From positions 591,288 through 655,287 of the forward strand of contig NZ_FQWZ01000002.1 in NCBI RefSeq assembly GCF_900129825.1: DNA of 64,000 nt. Reading direction: 5' to 3'. The notes beneath the pieces are model-generated. The model saw nothing but the letters and a program-made list of their open reading frames with translations. It searched no databases and had not been told where the DNA came from. The stretch comes from Hydrocarboniphaga daqingensis. GTDB lineage: Bacteria; Pseudomonadota; Gammaproteobacteria; Nevskiales; Nevskiaceae. The translations under genes were made by a program, and so were the position numbers. Of the stretch, positions 58,578-64,000 are shown in pieces; the first letter of the stretch is position 1; each line of letters starts with the position of its first letter.

Positions 58578-59140
58578 TGCATCGCATCGCCCGCCCGCTT
58601 TTGTTGTGCCTCGTACTGAGCGTGCTGCTCGGTGCCTGCGGCTTTCATCCGGCCGGCTCGCGGCCCTTGCCCGATGTGCTGCGACGCGTCTACGTCGATG
58701 TCGTCGTGCCGTATCGCGTGTCGGAGCCGCCACTGGAAGCATCGCTGCGGGCACGGCTGACGCGGCAGGGTGCGCTGGTCACCAAAGAAGCCGCCAGCGC
58801 CACGGCGACGATCAAGCTGACCAATCTGAAAGAAGGTCGCCAAGTGTTGTCGGTCGGCCCGGACGGCAAGGCGATCGAGTTTCTGCTGGTGACCACGGTC
58901 GAATACGAAGTCATCGACGGGGGACAGGTGCTGGTGCCGCCTGGCAGCTTGCGCGTCACGCGTGCCTACACCTTCAATACCGAACAAGTGCTGGCCAAAG
59001 AAGCCGAAGAAGCGCGGCTGCGCGAATACATTCAAGACCAGCTGGCCGAGTTGTTGCTGCTCAAGCTTGAAACGCAGCTGTCGCATCAACAGGGTCGCGT
59101 CGATGGCGCGCCGGCTGCCGTGGTCGACCCGCTTCCCTGA
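58577..59140 (+). CDS. lptE: LPS-assembly lipoprotein LptE
   Basis: 187 residues from GTG 58577, sharing one base with the leuS TAG. The signal peptide ends in the lipobox LGAC (Cys21) and GFHPAG, the LptE opening. The core has the alternating strands of the RlpB family (LPDVLRRVYVDVVVPYR, VTKEAASATATIKL) and a C-terminal helix. It plugs LptD in the outer membrane. holA, the usual next gene, is absent. Confidence 0.9.
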
Positions 59141-59192
59141 CTCACGGGCGCGCGCCATCGCCGCCCCACTGGACGCCCGAGGACGGCCTTCG

Positions 59193-60005
59193 ATGCAACC
59201 GATCAAGATCAAAACCCTGCTGGCTGTCGTGCTGCCATGGGTCTGCAGTGCGACGGTAGGCGCTGCCGAAGACGACGCGGCGGCGTCGCCAGCCGATGCA
59301 GCCGTGCAAACCGCAGCCGAGGTTGCTGACGCCCCGCCGTCAACGCCGCCACCGTGGTGGGGCGAAGCATCGGCCGGCGTGCTGACCACGTCAGGCAATA
59401 GCGAGACGCGAACCGCCAACGGCAAATTCACGCTCGACTATCAGCGGGCCGATTGGCGCAATGCGCTGCTGTTACAGGCCCTGCTGGCGGCCGATGACGG
59501 CCAGACCACCGGTGAACGCTACTTGTTGACCAACAAGGTCGACTACACGTTCTTCGAGCAAAACTATTTCTTCGCTGCCCTGGATTTCGAAAAGGATCTG
59601 TTCGGCGGCATTCGCCAGCGCACGTCGCAGACGCTGGGCTTGGGCCGTCACTTGCTGACCGGGCCCGCGCACCGGCTCGATGTCGAACTCGGTGCAGGCG
59701 CGCGGCAGCAGCAGGAGCAGGACTCGCTCGACAAAGACCGTGATCTGATCGGCCGTTTCGGCCTCGATTACCAGTACCGGATCAACGACAACAGCGGTGT
59801 GCGTCAGACGGTCAAAGTCGAATCTGGCGAGGCCAACACGTTCACGCAGTCGGTCACCGAGCTCAAGCTGTATGTGATCGGTAATCTGTTCACGTCGATC
59901 ATGCTGACGGTGCAAAACAACAGCTCGGTCGATCCCGGCGTCAAGCATACGGACTCGACGACAGCGCTGAACTTCAGTTATGCGTTCGGCAACAAGCCGG
60001 GCTGA
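59193..60005 (+). CDS. DUF481 outer-membrane-type protein
   Basis: 270 residues from ATG 59193. The signal peptide is MQPIKIKTLLAVVLPWVCSATVGA, with a low-complexity Ala/Asp stretch after it. WWGEASAGVLTTSGNSETRTANGKFTLDYQR is the DUF481 start (salt-induced YdiY-like). Alternating beta-strands end in ALNFSYAFGNKPG, fitting a small beta-barrel. Function unknown. Confidence 0.85.
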   Translation: MQPIKIKTLLAVVLPWVCSATVGAAEDDAAASPADAAVQTAAEVADAPPSTPPPWWGEASAGVLTTSGNSETRTANGKFTLDYQRADWRNALLLQALLAADDGQTTGERYLLTNKVDYTFFEQNYFFAALDFEKDLFGGIRQRTSQTLGLGRHLLTGPAHRLDVELGAGARQQQEQDSLDKDRDLIGRFGLDYQYRINDNSGVRQTVKVESGEANTFTQSVTELKLYVIGNLFTSIMLTVQNNSSVDPGVKHTDSTTALNFSYAFGNKPG

Positions 60006-60028
60006 CATTCCTTACAGCGAGCATTTCG

Positions 60029-60394
60029 ATGAACGACGACGATCAGCCTGTTTCCGATGCGGTGCCCAGTGCCACGCCGCGTGCGTTCTATCGGCATCAC
60101 GTGTTTTTTTGTACCAATGTGCGCGAGCCGGGCGAGCGACGGTCTTGTGGTCGCCACGGCGCCGTTGAAGCACGCGACCATGCCAAGCAGCGGATCAAGG
60201 AGATGAAGCTGGCCAAGCCTGGATCGGTGCGCATCAACAATGCCGGCTGCATGGAGCGTTGTGAGCTTGGGCCGTGTCTGGTGATCTATCCGCAAGGCAC
60301 GTGGTATGGCTACAACTCGCAACAGGATGTCGACGAGATCATCGACCGTCACGTCGTCGGCGGCGAAATCGTCGAGCGGCTCAAGCTGCGATGA
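60029..60394 (+). CDS. thioredoxin-like [2Fe-2S] ferredoxin
   Basis: 121 residues. [10 protein letters not shown] opens the fold, and Cys28, 40, 74 and 78 (FCTN, SCG, GCMERC) are the cluster ligands of this family, with Cys83 nearby (GPCLVIYP). Small soluble electron carrier with unknown partners. Its TGA overlaps the ATG of the deformylase gene (ATGA). Confidence 0.88.
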   Translation: MNDDDQPVSDAVPSATPRAFYRHHVFFCTNVREPGERRSCGRHGAVEARDHAKQRIKEMKLAKPGSVRINNAGCMERCELGPCLVIYPQGTWYGYNSQQDVDEIIDRHVVGGEIVERLKLR

Positions 60395-60921
60395 TCCGCG
60401 AAGTGCTGCGGATGGGCGATGCTCGCCTGCTGCGCATTGCGCAGCCGGTCACTGCATTCAACACGCCGGAGCTGCGCGAGTTGATCGCCGACATGTTCGA
60501 CACGATGCGCGCACTCAACGGTGCCGGCCTTGCCGCGCCTCAGATCGGCGTCGATCTGCGTGTCGTGATCTTCGGCTTCACGTCGAGCCCGCGCTATCCG
60601 CAAGCCGAAGCGGTACCCGAGACGATACTGATCAATCCCGTGCTGACGCCGATCGGCGACGAGATCGAAGAGGGTTGGGAAGGTTGCCTGTCAGTGCCGG
60701 GTTTGCGCGGCGTGGTGCCGCGTCACGCACGCCTTCATTACAGCGGCTACGACGTCAACGGCGAGCGCATCGAGCGTAGTGTCGACGGCTTTCACGCACG
60801 CGTCGTGCAGCACGAATGCGATCATCTCGACGGCATTTTGTATCCGATGCGCGTGCGGGACTTCACGCGCTTCGGCTTTCAGGACGTGCTGTTTCCTGGC
60901 GTGCCGATCCAGGACGACTGA
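60391..60921 (+). CDS. def: peptide deformylase
   Basis: 176 residues. All three motifs are intact: GAGLAAPQ (44-51), EGCLS (97-101) with metal ligand Cys99, and QHECDH (140-145) with two His ligands. It removes the formyl group from nascent proteins. Usually beside fmt; here it follows the ferredoxin gene instead, so it is probably a second deformylase copy. Confidence 0.94.
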   Translation: MIREVLRMGDARLLRIAQPVTAFNTPELRELIADMFDTMRALNGAGLAAPQIGVDLRVVIFGFTSSPRYPQAEAVPETILINPVLTPIGDEIEEGWEGCLSVPGLRGVVPRHARLHYSGYDVNGERIERSVDGFHARVVQHECDHLDGILYPMRVRDFTRFGFQDVLFPGVPIQDD

Positions 60922-60952
60922 ATCGGCGGTGGCGCGCGCAAGCGCAGGCGCG

Positions 60953-62461
60953 CTACAGAATCGGCGAGCGGATTTTCAGCACTTGCTCGGCGTCCGGCAC
61001 GACGTCGGACGGCGGTGCCATCGCCGGAGTCGTTGTGATTGCCGTGTCGCGGTTGTCGGCCATCGTCGTTCCGTCCGTGCTCGAGTCGGTGAGCCAGACC
61101 AGCATGTCGTAGTACGTGCGCACGTTGCCAACGAAGTGCATCGCCTGCCGGCCGCGCGCGTAACCATGCCGGGTGCGCTTGTACCACTTGGGCTGACCGA
61201 GCAGCGGCAATGATTGACGTACATCGAGCCAGCGCCGGCCGTCGCCGCCAAGACTATCGGTCAGTTCGCGCACATCGTTCAGATGACCCACGCCCATGTT
61301 GTAGGCGACCAGCGCCAGCCACGTGCGATCGGGCTCAACCACTTCGGGCGGCAGCTGGTCGATGATCGCGCGCAGATAGCGCGCGCCACCGGCAATGCTC
61401 TGGAACGGGTCTTCTCGATCGGCGACCTTCAAGTGCAACGCCGTCTGCGCGGTCAGCTGCATGATTCCGCGCACGCCGGTCGGGCTGATCGCGCCCGGAT
61501 CCCAGTGCGACTCCTGATACGAGATCGCCGCCAGCAAACGCCAGTCCAAACCGTTCTGTGCCGCTGCCTTCTGAAATGCGCTGCGGTAGCGCGGCAAGCG
61601 GGTCTGCGCATGCGTGGCCAGCGCAACGGCGCCCAGCGCATCGACCTGTTCGATATGGCCAAAGTGTCGGTCGCGCAGCCTGGCCAGTTCGGTTTCGCCG
61701 ATCGCGCCCAGATAGTCCGACGCGGCGTCGAACAAGCTTGAATCACGGTCTTTGGCGAAAGCCCAGGCAATGTCCTGCGAGTCCGCTAGCGCGAAGGCGA
61801 CACGCAGTTTCGGGTAGTAGCGCTGGTTGATCGCGATCAGGTCCGAATGCGCGATCGTGTAGTCGATCTCGCCGGACGCGACTTTCTCGAGCAGGTCCTC
61901 GGCATCGTCGTCTTCGGTCTCGCTCCAGGTCAGCGCCGGTGCGCTGCGTTTGGCGATCAACAGATGCTCGGCATGCGTGCTGCCCTTGGGGACGACCAAG
62001 CTGCCCTTCAGGTCGGCCAGATTGTCGGGCGGCGCGGCGCCCATCCGGTAGACCAACTGCGGCACCACGGTCAGCAGCGGCTGGGAAAAACGCACGTGCT
62101 CGCCCCGGAGTCGACTCACTCCGAGGCTTGCGGCGGCCATATCGGCACTACCGGACCGCACCAACTCCAGCGCGGCCGGTGGCGAACTGGCCACCTCGAT
62201 CTGCAATTCCACGCCCAACTTCTCGGCAAGACCACGCGCCAGGTCGTATTCAAAGCCCGTCGGGCCATCCGGGCCCTGGTAGTACGTCGTCGGACTATTG
62301 ACCGTGGCGACCCGCAACACCTTGGTCTGCTTCACTTTTTCGAGTGAGCTGAGGCTCGGTGTACAGGTTGTCAGCGCAACACTGGCTGCGACGCTGAACA
62401 TCAGCGTGGCAGCCCATGCACCCGGTTTGCGAAGAACAGTAGGCTTCACTGCGTCATTCAT
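60953..62461 (-). CDS. mltF: membrane-bound lytic murein transglycosylase F
   Basis: 502 residues. A lipobox-like LTTC (Cys33) follows a hydrophobic signal. Residues about 45-270 resemble a periplasmic solute-binding domain. The C-terminal SLT domain has catalytic Glu317 (ISYQESHWDPGA), then GIMQLT and YNMGVGHL. It cleaves peptidoglycan to anhydro-muropeptides. Convergent with def. Confidence 0.93.
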   Translation of the reverse strand: MNDAVKPTVLRKPGAWAATLMFSVAASVALTTCTPSLSSLEKVKQTKVLRVATVNSPTTYYQGPDGPTGFEYDLARGLAEKLGVELQIEVASSPPAALELVRSGSADMAAASLGVSRLRGEHVRFSQPLLTVVPQLVYRMGAAPPDNLADLKGSLVVPKGSTHAEHLLIAKRSAPALTWSETEDDDAEDLLEKVASGEIDYTIAHSDLIAINQRYYPKLRVAFALADSQDIAWAFAKDRDSSLFDAASDYLGAIGETELARLRDRHFGHIEQVDALGAVALATHAQTRLPRYRSAFQKAAAQNGLDWRLLAAISYQESHWDPGAISPTGVRGIMQLTAQTALHLKVADREDPFQSIAGGARYLRAIIDQLPPEVVEPDRTWLALVAYNMGVGHLNDVRELTDSLGGDGRRWLDVRQSLPLLGQPKWYKRTRHGYARGRQAMHFVGNVRTYYDMLVWLTDSSTDGTTMADNRDTAITTTPAMAPPSDVVPDAEQVLKIRSPIL

Positions 62462-62639
62462 CTACAATGCACGCCCTATCGCTTCGGCCCGACACCCTAG
62501 CACATGCTTCCGTTCAGTTTGGCGAACGGCCGGCTTGGCAAAGTGTCCATCGGCGGGGCGAATTGGTCATCAAGGGCGCTGCAAAGTTCCCTGATGAAGC
62601 GAACCTTCGCGTAAGCGAAGGCTCGTAAGGCAGCACTGC

Positions 62640-62732
62640 GGAGAGGTACCGAAGCGGTCATAACGGCGCCGACTCGAAATCGGATGGTGGGTGAAAGCCT
62701 GCACAGGAGTTCGAATCTCCTCCTCTCCGCCA
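62640..62732 (+). tRNA. tRNA-Ser, anticodon CGA
   Basis: Acceptor arms GGAGAGG and CCTCTCC pair, CCA is encoded, and the anticodon loop CTCGAAA sits in a CCGA/TCGG stem. A long variable arm (GGTGGGTGAAAGCCTGCA) is the serine class II mark. It reads UCG. A T-run follows at 62734-62739 and may terminate it. Confidence 0.96.
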
Positions 62733-62739
62733 CTTTTTT

Positions 62740-63037
62740 GTTGCTTTCCCGACAGCCACTTGCGGGCGATTCGGGTCACTGTCCAGCGCTGCTGATCGCG
62801 GCACGATCTTAGCCGCCAAGCGGCCCACGACGATTCCCGTTGTTCCGCCTTCCCGGTGTCGTGCTCCCCAAATCAGCTTCAGTCGGGTCATCGCTCGTCG
62901 TCGGCCGACGCGATCGGCGTCACGTTCTGATGCGCCGACTCGTACCGATCCAGCGGTTTGATTGCGCCGACCGGCGGTTGGACCGCGTCAGCCGCCTGTG
63001 CGGGCCGAGGGCGGTGCCGGGTACATGACGCGCCGGT
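62740..63037. other. no supported gene
   Basis: About 300 bases between the tRNA terminator and the lipoyl-protein stop. Short frames exist on both strands without recognisable sequence or ribosome sites. Confidence 0.5.
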
Positions 63038-63268
63038 TCAAACGATCTCGCCGAGGATCGTACCGACCGGGTATAGCGCACCAGCGGCCTTGTAGATCCG
63101 CACACGTCCGGCGACGGGCGCTTCGATCTCCTGCACCGACTTGTCGCTCTCGAGCGAGTACAGCAGTTGGCCCTGCGTCACCGATTGCCCTTCCTTGACG
63201 AACCATTCGGCCAAGGTGCCGTCGTTCATCGAAAAGCCCAGCTTGGGAAGAATGATTTGGGTGCTCAT
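63038..63268 (-). CDS. free-standing lipoyl (biotinyl) domain protein
   Basis: 76 residues, just one lipoyl domain: ILPKLGFSMNDGTLAEWFVKEGQ, then LLYSLESDKSVQEIEAP with Lys43 at the modification turn (DKS). It matches the dihydrolipoyl transacetylase lipoyl domain. No E1, E2 core or E3 gene is near. It may serve as a carrier for a distant 2-oxoacid dehydrogenase, or be a relic of one. Confidence 0.8.
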   Translation of the reverse strand: MSTQIILPKLGFSMNDGTLAEWFVKEGQSVTQGQLLYSLESDKSVQEIEAPVAGRVRIYKAAGALYPVGTILGEIV

Positions 63269-63599
63269 GGACGGGGTCCGCAGTCGGGTCGGGCCGGAAC
63301 GGCCTTTTCACGGGATTGTAGCCGGCGGCTGTCATCATTCCCGTTATGCGATCGAGGAATGAAGGGCACACCAAAAGTTCGCTGGCAATTATGTCGGCTT
63401 CCCCTATCATCAGGTTCTCGAGCCTTTCCAGGCCATGCCGCCGGTGCGCTCCGCACTGAGACGATCATCCGGGCGCTGCGGACCGCGTCATGCGGATCGC
63501 GCCCGCAACCATAAAGGTGTTGTTTTGCTGACGATGCAGACATTCGTGCATGTGGCCGCAGGCGGCTGCGCTGCGCCCGCAGAGCGGCGGTAATCGCTG
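63269..63599. other. gene-free region upstream of the tonB-like gene
   Basis: 331 bases with no supported gene. Probably the divergent promoter region of the lipoyl and tonB-like genes; no clear promoter elements are recognised. Confidence 0.5.
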
Positions 63600-64000
63600 A
63601 TGGATTTCTCCGGTAAGCCCCAAGGTACGCGCCGCGTCACCGCCATCGGTGCGGTCATCGTGTTCCACATTCTGCTGTTGTACGCGCTCGTCAGCGGCCT
63701 GGCCCGCAAGGCGATCGAAGTGCTGCCGGCGCCGTTCGAGACGCAGATTCTCGACGAGCAGCGTGCCGAAGAAGAGCCGCCACCACCGCCTCCGCCGCCG
63801 CAGCTCGACATTCCGCCGCCGCCGTTCATTCCGCCGCCCGAAATCAACATCGCCACGCCGCCGCCGTCGTCGGCCAACACGATCACCACGCAGAGCGTGG
63901 TGGCCACGCCGCCCGCACCGCCACCGCCAAAGGCCGCGCCGGTCAGCCGTCCGCCGGTGGTCAAGGCCAATGCCTGCCGCCAGCCCGAATACCCGCCGGT
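63600..64000 (+). CDS. energy transducer TonB, N-terminal part (truncated by window edge)
   Basis: 133 codons from ATG 63600 before the window ends. One N-terminal membrane helix (AIGAVIVFHILLLYALVSG, about residues 15-33) is followed by a Pro-rich periplasmic linker (EEEPPPPPPPP, PPPPFIPPPE) up to CRQPEYPPV, the start of the TonB C-terminal domain. It would transmit proton-motive force to outer-membrane receptors. ExbB/ExbD are not in view. Confidence 0.88.
   Translation, partial: MDFSGKPQGTRRVTAIGAVIVFHILLLYALVSGLARKAIEVLPAPFETQILDEQRAEEEPPPPPPPPQLDIPPPPFIPPPEINIATPPPSSANTITTQSVVATPPAPPPPKAAPVSRPPVVKANACRQPEYPP

Noticed and set aside
62497..62891. Minus-strand frames over the tRNA
   Set aside because: Their sequence is an antisense reading of tRNA-Ser (GGDSNSCAGFHPPSDFES type), a familiar annotation artefact.

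Overview
The window is GC-rich DNA (roughly two-thirds G+C by eye) with dense coding on both strands. Gene content points to a gammaproteobacterium of the Nevskiales type (Nevskiaceae/Solimonadaceae-like). The markers are minCDE, rimO, the pilB-pilC-pilD-coaE-zapD-yacG block, an argJ/MutT-TMP-synthase-like pair, leuS-lptE, mltF, and an unusually large set of alkane and fatty-acid genes. The taxon is inferred from gene content only.

Layout. 1-4.2 kb: 5' end of a MalT/LAL-type regulator, galE, then an FAD-linked 2-hydroxyacid dehydrogenase coupled to an auxin-efflux-type carrier. 4.3-7.5 kb: a PIN-domain toxin/antitoxin pair, rimO and an alpha/beta hydrolase. 7.5-10.2 kb: an alkane monooxygenase fused to rubredoxin, divergent from an AraC-type regulator, with a direct-repeat operator candidate between them. 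10.2-18 kb: small proteins, a CoA-binding protein, a CocE-like lipoprotein hydrolase, a convergent overlapping DUF488/unknown pair, an HNH nuclease and the alpha-E/ATP-grasp pair. 18.1-20 kb: minCDE. 20.0-21.5 kb: a nine-copy, about 174-bp tandem array of nested palindromes. 21.6-28 kb: fadD, a BrkB-family membrane protein, a phasin-like gene behind TGCA-rich palindromes, a zinc-ribbon membrane protein, a YheT-like hydrolase and a PilZ protein.

28-33.5 kb is a lipid operon (unknown small protein, FATP-type acyl-CoA synthetase, SRPBCC protein, two acyl-CoA dehydrogenases) closed by a strong terminator. 33.5-38 kb holds two paralogous helical proteins with diiron-like ExxH motifs around a MerR regulator, then a divergent TetR/SDR pair with a 20-bp operator-like palindrome. 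38-44.3 kb continues the lipid theme: AraC regulator, sterol-desaturase-type hydroxylase, 2,4-dienoyl-CoA reductase, thioesterase-like protein and thiolase.

44.3-55.7 kb: argJ, the MutT/TMP-synthase-like fusion, yacG, zapD, coaE, pilD, pilC, pilB, an O-antigen-ligase-like protein and three tandem type IV pilin genes. Each pilin has its own sigma-54-type promoter and GC hairpin terminator, and each product ends in serine. 55.9-64 kb: leuS, lptE, a DUF481 protein, a [2Fe-2S] ferredoxin, a peptide deformylase, mltF, tRNA-Ser(CGA), a free-standing lipoyl-domain protein and the 5' part of a tonB-like gene. Alkane hydroxylation, acyl activation, beta-oxidation and phasin functions together suggest growth on hydrophobic carbon with storage of PHA.
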